Positions 53,994 through 63,494 are shown, counted from the first letter of the stretch. The stretch is DNA of 64,000 bases from Rhizobium sp. Pop5 (GCF_024721175.1 NZ_CP099399.1:4134501-4198500), one strand, 5' to 3'. The notes: generated by a model from the letters alone, not told the origin. Program-made: numbers and translations.

Positions 53994-54611
53994 TTAACCA
54001 CCGTATCGGGCCAGGAAATCTTCCGCGCTCAGGTTGCGGAAATCCTGCAAAGCCAGGCGCAAACGGTCGTGCTCCCAATCCCACCAGGCAAGCTTGTCCA
54101 TGCGCTCGCCGATCTCTTTCGGAAAGCGCTCGCGAATGAGCTTGGCCGGTACGCCGCCGACGATCGTATAGGGCGCGACGTCCTTCGACACGACGGCGCC
54201 GGCCCCGATGACCGCGCCGTTGCCGACGGTGACGCCCGGCAGGATGGTCGCGCCGTGGCCGATCCAGACATCGTTGCCGATGGTCACGCGGTTTGCGCGC
54301 CGCCAGGCAAAGAAGTCCGTCTCCATGTCGGCATCCGGCCAGTAATCGGCGGCGCGATAGGTGAAGTGATGCAGCGTCGCGCGCCAGGTCGGATGGTTGG
54401 TGGCATTGATGCGCACGGCGGCGGCGATATTGACGAACTTGCCGATCGTCGCGCACCAGACGGAGCCATCCTGCATGATGTAAGAATAGTCGCCGACCGT
54501 GGCTTCGCTGATCCGGCAACGTTCCGAGACCTCCGTATAACGCCCGAAGGTGGTTTCGCTGACGGATGCCGTCTCGTGGATGTCGGGCTCGATGCCCAGC
54601 TTGCGGCTCAT
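53994..54611 (-). CDS. Phosphonate-associated hexapeptide-repeat acyltransferase
   Basis: 205 residues. Left-handed beta-helix repeats (IGKFVNIAAAVRINATNHPT, VTIGNDVWIGHGATILPGVT, VGNGAVIGAGAVVSKDV) with the His of NHPTW typical of xenobiotic acetyltransferases. The family occurs inside phn operons and may acetylate aminoalkylphosphonates, a role played by PhnO in E. coli; this is inference. Its start overlaps phnL by 4 bases. Confidence 0.9.
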   Translation of the reverse strand: MSRKLGIEPDIHETASVSETTFGRYTEVSERCRISEATVGDYSYIMQDGSVWCATIGKFVNIAAAVRINATNHPTWRATLHHFTYRAADYWPDADMETDFFAWRRANRVTIGNDVWIGHGATILPGVTVGNGAVIGAGAVVSKDVAPYTIVGGVPAKLIRERFPKEIGERMDKLAWWDWEHDRLRLALQDFRNLSAEDFLARYGG

Positions 54612-55315
54612 GCGGCGATCTTTCGAGGCGAGAATTGCTGGACGTCGAGGATGCGGTCGGCGACCGCCTCGCGCACTTCGTCGTCGTGGAAGATGCCGAG
54701 AAGGGCGACGCCGGCGCTCTTCTTCTCCGCGATCATGTCGACGACGACGGCGCGGTTCCTGGCGTCGAGCGAGGCTGTGGGTTCATCGAGGAGCAGGATC
54801 GTGTGATCGGTGATGAAGCCGCGGGCGATATTGACGCGCTGCTGTTCGCCGCCGGAGAAGGTGGCGGGTGGAAGCTGCCAGAGCGCCTCCGGCAGGTTGA
54901 GCTTGGCGAGCAGTGCGCCCGCCTTTTCCCGCGCAACGGCGGCTTCCTCGCCGCGCGCCACAAGCGGCTCGGCAACGACGTCGATCGCCGCCACGCGCGG
55001 TACGGTGCGCAGGAACTGGCTGACATAGCCGAGCGTATTGCGCCGCACGTTGAGCACTGTGCGCGGATCGGCGGAGGCAAGATCGACAATGCGCCCGTCA
55101 TGGCGGATGAGGATCTGGCCCGTGTCGACGGCATAATTGCCGTAGATCATCTTGAGCAGCGAACTCTTCCCTATGCCCGAGGGACCGCCGAGCACGACAC
55201 ATTCGCCTGACGCAACCGAGAAGGCGACATCGGAAACGACAGGCAGCCTGATGCCGTCGCGCAGGTGCATGGTGAAGCTCTTCGAGACTTCGGAAACGAC
55301 GAGGGGCGTTGGCAT
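54608..55315 (-). CDS. phnL: C-P lyase accessory ATP-binding protein PhnL
   Basis: 235 residues. ABC fold without any permease: Walker A GGPSGIGKSSLLKMIYGNYA near 40, signature FSGGEQQRVNIARGF, Walker B TILLLDEPTASLDARNRAVV. PhnL works with the core complex in attaching phosphonate to the ribose of ATP. 24 bases after phnK. Confidence 0.95.
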   Translation of the reverse strand: MPTPLVVSEVSKSFTMHLRDGIRLPVVSDVAFSVASGECVVLGGPSGIGKSSLLKMIYGNYAVDTGQILIRHDGRIVDLASADPRTVLNVRRNTLGYVSQFLRTVPRVAAIDVVAEPLVARGEEAAVAREKAGALLAKLNLPEALWQLPPATFSGGEQQRVNIARGFITDHTILLLDEPTASLDARNRAVVVDMIAEKKSAGVALLGIFHDDEVREAVADRILDVQQFSPRKIAA

Positions 55316-55339
55316 GATTATTCTTCCTTGTTCCGGACC

Positions 55340-56116
55340 TCAGACCTGCAGGATCGAGGAGACGAGCAGCTGCGTGTAAGGCTCTCTGGGATCGTCGAGC
55401 ACGCGGTCGGTGAGCCCCTGTTCGATGACGTAGCCGTCCTTCATCACCATCATGCGGTGCGAGAGCAGGCGGGCGACGGCGAGATCGTGGGTGACGATGA
55501 TGACCGAGAGGCCAAGATCGTTGACGAGGCCGCGCACGAGGTCGAGCAGACGGGCCTGCACCGAGACGTCGAGACCGCCGGTCGGCTCGTCCATGAAGAC
55601 GAGGCGCGGGCCGGTGACGAGATTGCGGGCGATCTGCAGGCGCTGGCGCATGCCGCCGGAAAAGGCGCGCGGCTGGTCGTCGATGCGGTCGGCGTCGATT
55701 TCGACGCGCTCGAGCCAATCGATCGCCGAACCGCGGATCTTGCCGTAATGCCGGTCACCGATCGCCATCAGCCGTTCGCCGACATTGGCGCCCGCCGATA
55801 CCGTCATGCGCAGCCCGTCAGCCGGGTTCTGGTGGACGAAGCCCCAGTCGGTGCGCATCAGGAAGCGCCGCTCGGCCTCGTTCATATGGTAGAGGTCGCG
55901 GTAGTTGCCGTCGCGCATGTGATATTCGACGCTGCCGGTGGTCGGCATCAGCCGGGTGGAGATGCAGTTCAGCAGCGTCGTCTTGCCCGAGCCGGATTCG
56001 CCGACGATGGCGAGCACTTCACCGGGCCAGAGCTCAAAGGAGACGTTCCTGCAGCCGATGCGGTTGCCGTAGAATTTCGAGAGGTCGTTGACCTTGAGAA
56101 GCGGTATATCGGTCAT
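55340..56116 (-). CDS. phnK: C-P lyase accessory ATP-binding protein PhnK
   Basis: 258 residues. Walker A IVGESGSGKTTLLNCIST near 38, signature FSGGMRQRLQIARNL, Walker B RLVFMDEPTGGLDVSVQ. PhnK docks on the PhnGHIJ core at PhnJ. ATG at 56116 overlaps the phnJ stop by 4 bases; the upstream open frame is a shadow of phnJ. Confidence 0.95.
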   Translation of the reverse strand: MTDIPLLKVNDLSKFYGNRIGCRNVSFELWPGEVLAIVGESGSGKTTLLNCISTRLMPTTGSVEYHMRDGNYRDLYHMNEAERRFLMRTDWGFVHQNPADGLRMTVSAGANVGERLMAIGDRHYGKIRGSAIDWLERVEIDADRIDDQPRAFSGGMRQRLQIARNLVTGPRLVFMDEPTGGLDVSVQARLLDLVRGLVNDLGLSVIIVTHDLAVARLLSHRMMVMKDGYVIEQGLTDRVLDDPREPYTQLLVSSILQV

Positions 56117-56988
56117 TCTGCAGCCTCCCGGGCCAGCATTTCGCCGGCATGCCCTTGCGCCCGGCGGTCTTCGCAATGATCGGTGTCGGAGCAGACGAAC
56201 ATGCGCCCGCCCTTGTCGTCGAGAATGACCTCATCAAGGTAGACGTCCTCTGCGCTGCAGAGCGCGCAGGGCTTGCCGAAGCGCTGGATCTCGAAGGGAT
56301 GATCTTCAAAATCCAGGCTGACGACGTCGGTATGGGGCGGCACGGCATAGATGCGCTTTTCGCGTCCGGCGCCGAAGAGCTGCAGCGCTTCCGACTTGTG
56401 CATCTTCGGATTGTCGAATTTCGGCGTCGGCGAGGGATCCATGACGTAGCGACCATGCACCTTGACCGGATAGGCGTAGGTCGTGGCGATGCGGCCGTTG
56501 CGGGCGATATCTTCGTAGAGCTTCACATGCATGAGGCCGTATTCCTCAAGCGCATGCATCTTGCGCGTCTCGGTCTCGCGCGGCTCGAGGAAGCGCAGCG
56601 GCTCCGGGATCGGCACCTGATAGACGAGCACCTGGCCTGGCCCGAGCTTCTCTTCCGGAATGCGGTGGCGCGTCTGGATGATCGTCGCCTCTTTTGTATG
56701 CGTCGTCACCGCGACCTGGGCGACCTTCTGGAAGAAGGCGCGGATGGAAACGGCGTTGGTCGTGTCATCGGCGCCCTGGTCAATGACCTTCAGCACGTCA
56801 TCAGGCCCGATGATCGAAGCCGTCACCTGCACGCCGCCGGTGCCCCAGCCATAGGGCATCGGCATTTCACGCGAGGCGAAGGGCACCTGGTAGCCGGGAA
56901 TGGCGATCGCCTTCAGTATGGCGCGGCGGATCATCCGCTTGGTCTGTTCGTCGAGATAGGCGAAGTTGTAGCTGGCGAGATCGGTCAT
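56113..56988 (-). CDS. phnJ: C-P lyase PhnJ (radical SAM enzyme)
   Basis: 291 residues. Cleaves the C-P bond of ribose 1-phosphonate 5-phosphate with a 4Fe-4S cluster and S-adenosylmethionine. Cysteines near the C-terminus follow the PhnJ pattern exactly: C-x2-C-x21-C-x5-C (CALC ... FVCSDTDHC). The glycyl-radical region is YGWGTGGVQVTASIIGPDD near 47-65. ATG at 56988 overlaps the phnI stop. Confidence 0.97.
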   Translation of the reverse strand: MTDLASYNFAYLDEQTKRMIRRAILKAIAIPGYQVPFASREMPMPYGWGTGGVQVTASIIGPDDVLKVIDQGADDTTNAVSIRAFFQKVAQVAVTTHTKEATIIQTRHRIPEEKLGPGQVLVYQVPIPEPLRFLEPRETETRKMHALEEYGLMHVKLYEDIARNGRIATTYAYPVKVHGRYVMDPSPTPKFDNPKMHKSEALQLFGAGREKRIYAVPPHTDVVSLDFEDHPFEIQRFGKPCALCSAEDVYLDEVILDDKGGRMFVCSDTDHCEDRRAQGHAGEMLAREAAE

Positions 56989-58091
56989 TCGGCGGCTTCC
57001 TTCATGTCTTCGCTGCCGTTGCGGGCGGCTTCGAATTCGCGGCGCATGCGGCGGACGAGATCGAGCTCGGCCTGGAAGTCCACATAATGCGGAAGCTTCA
57101 GGTGCTCGACGAAGCCTGTCGCCTGGACGTTGTCGGAATGGGAAATGACGAATTCCTCGTCCTGTGCCGGCGCGGTGATGTCCTCGCCGAGCTCTTCGGC
57201 GCGAAGCGCGCGATCGACCAGCGACATCGCCATCGCCTTGCGCTCGCTCTGGCCGAAGACCAAGCCGTAGCCGCGGGTGAATTGCGGCGGCGCCTTGGCG
57301 GAGCCTTTGAACTGGTTGACCATCTGGCATTCGGTGATCTGGATGGTGCCGAGCGAGATGGCGAAACCGAGCTCCGGCACGTCGAATTCCACCTCGACAT
57401 CGCCGATGCGGATTTCACCGGTGAAGGGGTGGTTGCGGCCGTAGCCGCGCTGGGTGGAATAGCCGAGCGCCAGCAGGAAACCCTCGTCGCCGCGGGCAAG
57501 CGCCTGCAGGCGCAGATCCCGGGTCATCGGGAATTCCATCGGCTCGCGGGTGAGATCGCCGATCTCGTGATCTTCGGGCATGTCGCCGTCGGCCTCGATC
57601 AGGCCTTCCTCGCCGAGGATCTCGGAGACGCGCATGACGCGGCCGGTCTCGGCCGGACGCTGAGCCGGCGCATCGACCGCCTCATCCTGAAGCAACGAGG
57701 GATCGAGCAGCCGGTGGGTATAGTCGAAGGTCGGTCCAAGCAGCTGGCCGCCCGGCAGGTCCTTGTAGGTTGCCGAGATGCGGCGTTCGATCGTCATATC
57801 AGCCGTGTCTAGCGGCTTGGAATAGCCGAAGCGCGGCAGCGTCGTGCGATAGGCGCGCAGCAGGAAAATCGCCTCGATCATATCGCCGCGCGACTGGCGG
57901 ATGGCCAGCGCTGCGAGCGCACGGTCGAAAAGCGAGGCCTCGGCCATGACGCGGTCGACGGCGAGCGCCAGCTGCGCCACGATCTGGTCGATGCCGATCG
58001 CCGGCAGCGAACGGTCGCCGCGGCGGCGGTCTGCAAGCAGGCGATGAGCATTGGCGATGGCGGCTTCGCCACCCTTGACGGCAACATACAT
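56985..58091 (-). CDS. phnI: C-P lyase core subunit PhnI
   Basis: 368 residues. Nucleosidase component that displaces adenine from ATP with help of PhnGHL. Family marks: MYVAVKGGEAAIANAHRLL at the start, LPRFGYSKPLDTADMTIERR near 100, FDYTHRLLDPSLL, and TGFVEHLKLPHYVDFQAELD near the end. Ends inside the phnJ start (4-base overlap). Confidence 0.97.
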   Translation of the reverse strand: MYVAVKGGEAAIANAHRLLADRRRGDRSLPAIGIDQIVAQLALAVDRVMAEASLFDRALAALAIRQSRGDMIEAIFLLRAYRTTLPRFGYSKPLDTADMTIERRISATYKDLPGGQLLGPTFDYTHRLLDPSLLQDEAVDAPAQRPAETGRVMRVSEILGEEGLIEADGDMPEDHEIGDLTREPMEFPMTRDLRLQALARGDEGFLLALGYSTQRGYGRNHPFTGEIRIGDVEVEFDVPELGFAISLGTIQITECQMVNQFKGSAKAPPQFTRGYGLVFGQSERKAMAMSLVDRALRAEELGEDITAPAQDEEFVISHSDNVQATGFVEHLKLPHYVDFQAELDLVRRMRREFEAARNGSEDMKEAAE

Positions 58092-58095
58092 GAGC

Positions 58096-58704
58096 TCAGA
58101 TCTCCGTTGCTGTGATCTTGGTGGTGCGCGGCAGGCAGAGGAAACGTTCGCCCGATGTCAGCACGATGTCGATGCCACGCGGAAACAGCGCGCGGTTCTC
58201 GGTCCAGAGCCGCAGGAAGGTCTCCGGCAGGCCGACCGGCGCGATCTCGGTCACGCTCTGGATGCCGGGACCGATCAGCGCCAGCCCGCGCCCGCCGTCG
58301 AGCTCGGCGAGTTCGATGATGAGCGTCGTCGAGCGGTCGGGATATTCCTGCGTGCCTGAGGCAAAGAGGCCGAAGGGGCAAAGCGCAGTGCCGGTTTCCG
58401 TAAAGGCGAAGCGCGCCTCGGCCTTCTCCGTGGTCAGCGGCGCGCCGGTGTGGAAGCCGAGCCACTCCGGCACGGCGGATTTTGTCAGCCCCTGGGAAAG
58501 CCAGACTGGCGTGTCGTGGTCGCAAAGTGTGAGCGCGATCGCGCCGGCGGCAATGCCGAGCGGCACTGGCGGCGCGACATCGGGCTGAACGGTCTGGATT
58601 GTACCGGGACGGGCCATGCCGTCCATCAGCATCTTGAAGACGCTCTGGGCATGGAAGACCGGCTCCGCAAAGCCGCCGGTCAGGGCTTCTGTCCTGAGAC
58701 CCAT
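58096..58704 (-). CDS. phnH: C-P lyase core subunit PhnH
   Basis: 202 residues. PhnH pattern: GGFAEPVFHAQSVFKMLMDG, then MARPGTIQTV, and ALTLCDHDTPVWLS. Structural part of the PhnG2H2I2J2 core. It starts on the last base of phnG (TGATG-type junction) and ends 4 bases before phnI. Confidence 0.96.
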   Translation of the reverse strand: MGLRTEALTGGFAEPVFHAQSVFKMLMDGMARPGTIQTVQPDVAPPVPLGIAAGAIALTLCDHDTPVWLSQGLTKSAVPEWLGFHTGAPLTTEKAEARFAFTETGTALCPFGLFASGTQEYPDRSTTLIIELAELDGGRGLALIGPGIQSVTEIAPVGLPETFLRLWTENRALFPRGIDIVLTSGERFLCLPRTTKITATEI

Positions 58705-59180
58705 CAGTTGTCTCCCCGCACCATGGTGAAGAAATCGACCCGCGTCGCGGCCGTCTCGTCCGCCTTGCGGCGGTCGGCGGCGGCGATGCGTTGGGCGATT
58801 GGCGAAAGCAGCGCCTGCTCGACGAAGTCCTTCGTCGCTTCCTCCTGCCAGAGCGCATCGAAGATCGCCGCGAGCCGCGCCTTCTCACGATCCGTACCGA
58901 GCGCCTGCGCATGGCCGATGGAGCCTGACTCGAGCCGCACCGTGGCGCGCGTCACCGTCACTTCTCCGAGATTGAAGGGAGCCCCACCACCGCCGATGCG
59001 GCCGCGCACCATCACCAGACCGGTCTCCGGCCCGCGGACCGGATGTGCCGCGGGCTTTTCCGGCAATGCATCCCAGACCGCCGAGAGTTCGCTCCGTTCC
59101 GCCCGCGCCAGCAGATCGGCGGCGCGTTTGCGCCCGGATTCCGTCTGTGACGCAGCGTCATTCCTGTCCGCTGATATCAT
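58704..59180 (-). CDS. phnG: C-P lyase core subunit PhnG
   Basis: 158 residues. RKRAADLLARAERSELSAVW at the start and GRIGGGGAPFNLGEVTVTRA near 65 are PhnG marks; the C-terminus has TRVDFFTMVRGDN. First gene of the C-P lyase operon; AAAGGAAA lies 6 bases before the ATG. The promoter region contains a PhnF-type palindrome and a PHO-box-like repeat. Confidence 0.95.
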   Translation of the reverse strand: MISADRNDAASQTESGRKRAADLLARAERSELSAVWDALPEKPAAHPVRGPETGLVMVRGRIGGGGAPFNLGEVTVTRATVRLESGSIGHAQALGTDREKARLAAIFDALWQEEATKDFVEQALLSPIAQRIAAADRRKADETAATRVDFFTMVRGDN

Positions 59181-59197
59181 CGCCGCTTTCCTTTAAA

Positions 59198-59215
59198 TGT
59201 CTATTGATATAGACA
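59198..59215. promoter_or_regulatory. Putative PhnF operator
   Basis: Perfect palindrome TGTCTAT-TGAT-ATAGACA, directly next to TATAAT (minus strand 59221-59216), the best -10 for phnG. A repressor here would cover the start of the phnG transcript. The TATAGAC half-site is like those of HutC/PhnF-type GntR regulators. Confidence 0.6.
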
Positions 59216-59250
59216 ATTATACAAGCTATACTTACTCTTAAATCGGTGTC

Positions 59251-59268
59251 GTGACAAGCGTGTGACGT
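59251..59268 (-). promoter_or_regulatory. PHO-box-like repeat of the phnG promoter
   Basis: Minus strand ACGTCAC-ACGC-TTGTCAC keeps the 11-bp period and N4 spacing of PhoB boxes and is in the same direction as phnG, about 30 bases before TATAAT. Four of seven and five of seven bases match the consensus half-site. Confidence 0.5.
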
Positions 59269-59289
59269 CGTGCGCAGGGCAGGGGCGGA

Positions 59290-60027
59290 ATGGCAGGACT
59301 GAAGCAGGTGCAGAGGCAAACCGGCGTGGCGCTCTGGCGCCAGATCGCCGACCGGATTCGCGAGGGGATCAGCGCGGGAGCCTATGACGAAACGGGAATG
59401 GTGCCGCCGGAAACGGTTCTGGCGCTGCAGTTCGGCGTCAACAGGCATACGGTGCGCAGCGCGCTCGCAGCGCTGGCCCAGGAAGGCATCGTGCGTGCGG
59501 TACAAGGTCGCGGCACGCTGATCGAGCGCAAGGAGCGGCTGAATTTCCCGATCACCCGGCGCACGCGCTTCACCGCCGGCATCGGCGATCAGGCGCGCGA
59601 GATGCGAAGCCTTCTGCTCGACGAGACAGAGGAGGAGGCGAGCGCCGAGGTTGCCCGCTGGCTGGGCCTGAAACAGGGCGAGCAGGTGATCAGGTTGGAA
59701 ACCTTGCGCCATGCCGACAGACGGCCGGTTTCAAAAGCGACAAGCTGGTTTCCCGCTGCACGATTCACTGGGATCGGCGAGGCCTACCGCAAGCACGAAT
59801 CGATCACCAAGGCTTTCGCAGAACTCGGCCTGTCGGACTATGTCAGGGCCACGACCGAGGTGACGGCCGCCCATGCGGGCACATCAGATCTCGCTGATCT
59901 GGGACTCACCCCCGGCGCGATCCTGCTGATCGCCAAGGCGATGAATACCGATCTCGACGGCATGCCGGTGCAATATTCGATCAGCCGCTTTGCCGCCGAC
60001 CGAGTGCAGTTCACCATCGAGAGCTGA
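59290..60027 (+). CDS. phnF: Phosphonate operon GntR-type regulator PhnF
   Basis: 245 residues. GntR HTH at about 20-75 (PPETVLALQFGVNRHTVRSA, then LAALAQEGIVRAVQGRGTLI) and a HutC/UTRA effector domain (VIRLETLRHADRRPVSKATS; MPVQYSISRFAADRVQFTIE). Divergent from phnG with the shared control region of 109 bases. Probable repressor of phn genes. Confidence 0.93.
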   Translation: MAGLKQVQRQTGVALWRQIADRIREGISAGAYDETGMVPPETVLALQFGVNRHTVRSALAALAQEGIVRAVQGRGTLIERKERLNFPITRRTRFTAGIGDQAREMRSLLLDETEEEASAEVARWLGLKQGEQVIRLETLRHADRRPVSKATSWFPAARFTGIGEAYRKHESITKAFAELGLSDYVRATTEVTAAHAGTSDLADLGLTPGAILLIAKAMNTDLDGMPVQYSISRFAADRVQFTIES

Positions 60028-60082
60028 GGCTCGGAATTGAGGCAGGGCGTGCCGACCGGTCCGGCGACACGCCTCACCGGAC

Positions 60083-60718
60083 TCAGTGTGCGCCCGACAT
60101 ATCGCCGAGCACTTCCTTGGAAGCTACAGTCGAATCCGCGTTCAGCTTGTAGACCATCGGAACGCCGGTCGCGAGGTTGAGGGCGAGGATGCCTTCTTTG
60201 CTCAGCTTGTCGAGCACCATGACCAGCGAGCGCAGCGAATTGCCGTGGGCGGCGACCAGCACCTTTTCGCCACGCAGCACGCGCGGCAGGATCTCGGTGA
60301 GATAGTAGGGCCAGACGCGGGCGCCGGTGTCGCGCAGGCTTTCACCACCCGGAGGCGGCACGTCATAGGAACGGCGCCAGATATGCACCTGTTCCTCGCC
60401 CCATTTTGCGCGCGCATCGTCCTTGTTGAGGCCGGAAAGGTCGCCGTAGTCGCGTTCGTTCAGCGCCTGGTCGCGGATCGTCTCGAGATCAGGCTGGCCG
60501 ACCTTGTCGAGGATGAGTTTTAGCGTGTGCTGCGCGCGCACCAGCGCCGAGGTATAGGCGACGTCGAATTTGATCCCGTATTCGGCAAGTGCGGTGCCGC
60601 CGGCATTGGCTTCCTGGATGCCGAGCTCGGTCAGATCGGGATCCTTCCAGCCGGTGAAGAGATTCTTCAGGTTCCAATCGCTCTGGCCGTGGCGAACGAG
60701 GACGAGGGTACCGCTCAT
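60083..60718 (-). CDS. gpmA: 2,3-bisphosphoglycerate-dependent phosphoglycerate mutase
   Basis: 211 residues, the short alphaproteobacterial form. Catalytic [20 protein letters not shown] near 5-24 with the phosphohistidine, then [17 protein letters not shown] and [18 protein letters not shown]. Interconverts 3- and 2-phosphoglycerate. GGAGG lies upstream of the ATG. 21 bases after dapB. Confidence 0.96.
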   Translation of the reverse strand: MSGTLVLVRHGQSDWNLKNLFTGWKDPDLTELGIQEANAGGTALAEYGIKFDVAYTSALVRAQHTLKLILDKVGQPDLETIRDQALNERDYGDLSGLNKDDARAKWGEEQVHIWRRSYDVPPPGGESLRDTGARVWPYYLTEILPRVLRGEKVLVAAHGNSLRSLVMVLDKLSKEGILALNLATGVPMVYKLNADSTVASKEVLGDMSGAH

Positions 60719-60739
60719 GAATATGCCTCCGTAATATCC

Positions 60740-61564
60740 TTATTGGGAAGAAAGCCCGAGCACGTCGAGCATGGAATAGAGACCCGGCTTCTTGTCGCGC
60801 GCCCAAAGCGCCGCCTTGATGGCGCCGCGCGCGAAGATCGAGCGGTCGGCAGCACTGTGCGACAAAGTGACGATTTCACCTTCGCCGGCAAAAAGCACGG
60901 AATGTTCGCCGATGACGGAGCCGCCGCGCAACGTCGCAAAACCGATCGTACCGGCTTCGCGGGCACCGGTATGGCCGTCGCGGACCCTGACCGATTTCGA
61001 GGCGAGATCGATATTGCGGCCCTTGGCTGCGGCCTCGCCGAGGAGAAGCGCTGTGCCGGACGGTGCGTCCACCTTGTGTTTGTGGTGCATTTCCAGGATC
61101 TCGATATCCCAATCAACAGGCTCAAGCGCTCGCGCTGCCTGCTGGGTCAGCACGCTGAGCAGATTGACGCCGAGGCTCATATTGCCCGACTTGACGATGC
61201 GGGCATGACGGGCCGCCGCGGCGATCTTAGCATCGTCGTCTGCAGAGCAGCCGGTCGTCCCGATGACATGGACGATGCGGGCCTGTGCGGCAAGGCCGGA
61301 GAATTCCACTGTTGCGACGGGCGAGGTGAAGTCGAGCACGCCCTCGGCATGCAGGAAGGCCTGGAGCGGATCGTCGCCGATGATGATGCCGTTCGGCCCG
61401 AGACCGGCGATCTCGCCGGCATCCTTGCCCAGGAAGGACGAGCCGGGACGCTCGACCGCGGCATGAAGTGTGGCGCCCTCGATGGAATGGATCAGCCGGA
61501 TCAGCGTCTGCCCCATGCGCCCTGCTGCGCCGACCACCACCAGTTTCATCGCAGCATCGCTCAT
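60740..61564 (-). CDS. dapB: 4-hydroxy-tetrahydrodipicolinate reductase
   Basis: 274 residues. Nucleotide-binding [20 protein letters not shown], the catalytic loop [20 protein letters not shown] near 160, and [17 protein letters not shown]. Second step of the diaminopimelate branch of lysine and peptidoglycan synthesis. Lies between the ABC exporter gene and gpmA on the same strand. Confidence 0.97.
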   Translation of the reverse strand: MSDAAMKLVVVGAAGRMGQTLIRLIHSIEGATLHAAVERPGSSFLGKDAGEIAGLGPNGIIIGDDPLQAFLHAEGVLDFTSPVATVEFSGLAAQARIVHVIGTTGCSADDDAKIAAAARHARIVKSGNMSLGVNLLSVLTQQAARALEPVDWDIEILEMHHKHKVDAPSGTALLLGEAAAKGRNIDLASKSVRVRDGHTGAREAGTIGFATLRGGSVIGEHSVLFAGEGEIVTLSHSAADRSIFARGAIKAALWARDKKPGLYSMLDVLGLSSQ

Positions 61565-61582
61565 GTCGGTCTCTTGATCCGG

Positions 61583-63370
61583 TCAGTTTGAATCGGAGGC
61601 CGAAGGCCTCTGCAGATTGTTGAGGCGAGCGTAAAGACCGTCGCTGACCTTCGCAAGCGTCTCGTGATTGCCTTCCTCGACGACCCGGCCCTGCTGCATG
61701 ACAACGATCTTGTCGGCGCGCACCACGGTCGAAAGCCGATGGGCGATCACGACGACGGTGCGTCCGGTCATCGCCTCGTCCAATGCCTTCTGCACGGCGG
61801 CTTCGGATTCGGTGTCGAGGGCGGAGGTCGCCTCGTCGAGAAGCAGGATCGGCGCGTTGCGCACCAAAGCGCGCGCGATCGACAGTCGCTGGCGCTGGCC
61901 GCCCGAAAGCGTCACGCCGTTTTCGCCGACCGGCGTATCGTAACCCTGCGGCTGCGCTGAGATGAAATCATGCGCATAGGCAAGTCGGGCCGCCTCTTCC
62001 ACCTCGGCATCGGTCGCTTCCGGCCGGCCATAGCGGATATTGTCGCGGATCGTGCCTTCGAACAGGTAAGGCTGCTGTGAGACATAGGCGAGCTGCTGGC
62101 GCAGCGACTTCTTGGTAATGTGGGCGATATCCTGGCCGTCGATCAGGATTTCGCCTTCGCGCGGATCGTAGAAGCGCGGGATAAGGCTGATGACCGTGGA
62201 TTTGCCCGCACCCGAGGGACCGACCAGCGCCGTGGTCGCCCCGCCCTCGGCAACGAAACTGACGCCGCTCAGCACGCTGTCGTTGCCATAGGCGAAGGAA
62301 ACGTTGCGGAATTCGATCCGTGCCTGCGTCACAACAAGCGGCCGGGCATCCGGCAGGTCGCGCTGGCGCGGCTCCATGTCGAGCAGTTCGTAGATCATCC
62401 GGGCATTGACGACGGCGCGCTCCATCTGCACCTGCAGGCGGGCAAGCCGGCGGGCCGGATCATAGGCGAGCAGCAGCGCGGTCACGAAGGAGAAGAAGGC
62501 GCCCGGCGGCACATTGTAGTAGATCGAGCGGTAAGCCGCATAGGCAAGCACGCTGGCGACGGCAAACCCCGCGAAGCTCTCCGTCAGCGGAGAAGTCCGT
62601 TCGGAAAGGCGGGCAATCCGGTTCGCGCGGCTTTCGGCGGCCTTGATGAGCTTGTTGACCTTGCGCTCCAGCTCTTCTTCCATCGTGAAGGCCTTCACGA
62701 TGGCAATACCCTGGATCGTTTCCTGCATGGCGCCCAGCACGTGGCTGTTCAGATGCACGGCCTCGCGTGTTGCCGAGCGCAACCGCTTGGAAACGTAACG
62801 CAGCGCATAGAGCAGCGGCGGCGCCATGATGAAAACCGCAAGGCTGAGCAGCGGGTCCTGGAGGACCATCACCCCGATCAGCGAAACGAAGGTCAGGAGA
62901 TCGCGCACGGTCGAGGTGATCGTCAGGTTGAGCACGTCTCGGACGCCGCTGACGTTCTGGCTCACCTGCGCGGCGATATGGGCCGAGCGGGCCTCGCTGA
63001 AGAAACCGACGGAAAGCGTCATCAGATGCGCATAGAGGCGGCGCTGATATCGGGCGACGATGTCGTTGCCGACCCTGGAAAGCGCCACCGCCTGGCCGTA
63101 ACTCGCAAAACCGCGCAGCACGAAAGCGATAAAGATCGAAAGACAGATGATCCAGACGACATCGGCGCGCCGGTTGGCGAAAGCCTCGTCGATGATCGAC
63201 CGCATGATCCAGGCCGTGAACGCCGTCGAAAGCGCCACGATCACGAGGCAGGCGATCGCGAAGACGTAGCCCCAGAGGTGGTCGCGGCCGTTTTCAGCGA
63301 TGATGCGCTTCAGGATGCCGGTCACGGTATCGCTGTTGACGCTCTGCTTTTTGCTTTCCGCAGCTTCCAA
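61583..63370 (-). CDS. MsbA-like ABC exporter (fused membrane and ATPase domains)
   Basis: 595 residues. Six membrane helices in about 30-330 (YVFAIACLVIVALSTAFTAW first), then an ATPase: Walker A LVGPSGAGKSTVISLIPR near 385, signature LSGGQRQRLSIARAL, Walker B PILLLDEATSALD. Half-transporter of the MsbA/lipid-exporter group, dimer in the inner membrane; lipid A, exopolysaccharide precursor or drug are possible cargos. dapB follows 18 bases later. Confidence 0.92.
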   Translation of the reverse strand: MEAAESKKQSVNSDTVTGILKRIIAENGRDHLWGYVFAIACLVIVALSTAFTAWIMRSIIDEAFANRRADVVWIICLSIFIAFVLRGFASYGQAVALSRVGNDIVARYQRRLYAHLMTLSVGFFSEARSAHIAAQVSQNVSGVRDVLNLTITSTVRDLLTFVSLIGVMVLQDPLLSLAVFIMAPPLLYALRYVSKRLRSATREAVHLNSHVLGAMQETIQGIAIVKAFTMEEELERKVNKLIKAAESRANRIARLSERTSPLTESFAGFAVASVLAYAAYRSIYYNVPPGAFFSFVTALLLAYDPARRLARLQVQMERAVVNARMIYELLDMEPRQRDLPDARPLVVTQARIEFRNVSFAYGNDSVLSGVSFVAEGGATTALVGPSGAGKSTVISLIPRFYDPREGEILIDGQDIAHITKKSLRQQLAYVSQQPYLFEGTIRDNIRYGRPEATDAEVEEAARLAYAHDFISAQPQGYDTPVGENGVTLSGGQRQRLSIARALVRNAPILLLDEATSALDTESEAAVQKALDEAMTGRTVVVIAHRLSTVVRADKIVVMQQGRVVEEGNHETLAKVSDGLYARLNNLQRPSASDSN

Positions 63371-63461
63371 AAATGAGGCTTCCTGTCTCGGACCAGGCGC
63401 ACCGCGAAGGCGACGCGCGCTTTTGCCGGGGTCTATAAAGAGTCGGGACCGGTTTGGCTAG

Positions 63462-63493
63462 AGCGCGCGCGTCCGGGTGGGACGCGCGCTGGG
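63462..63493. repeat. GC-rich hairpin after the glucokinase gene
   Basis: AGCGCGCGCGTCC-GGGT-GGGACGCGCGCT forms a stable stem 2-33 bases after the glucokinase stop. No T-run. Together with the ATG of the exporter at 63370 it marks the gap between the two genes. Confidence 0.5.
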
Positions 63494-63494
63494 C

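Noticed and set aside
63462..63493. GC-rich hairpin considered as a further copy of the 34.4-kb repeat
   Set aside because: It shares only GCGCG/GTC-rich arms; the outer TTACAGCG arms and the second unit are missing.
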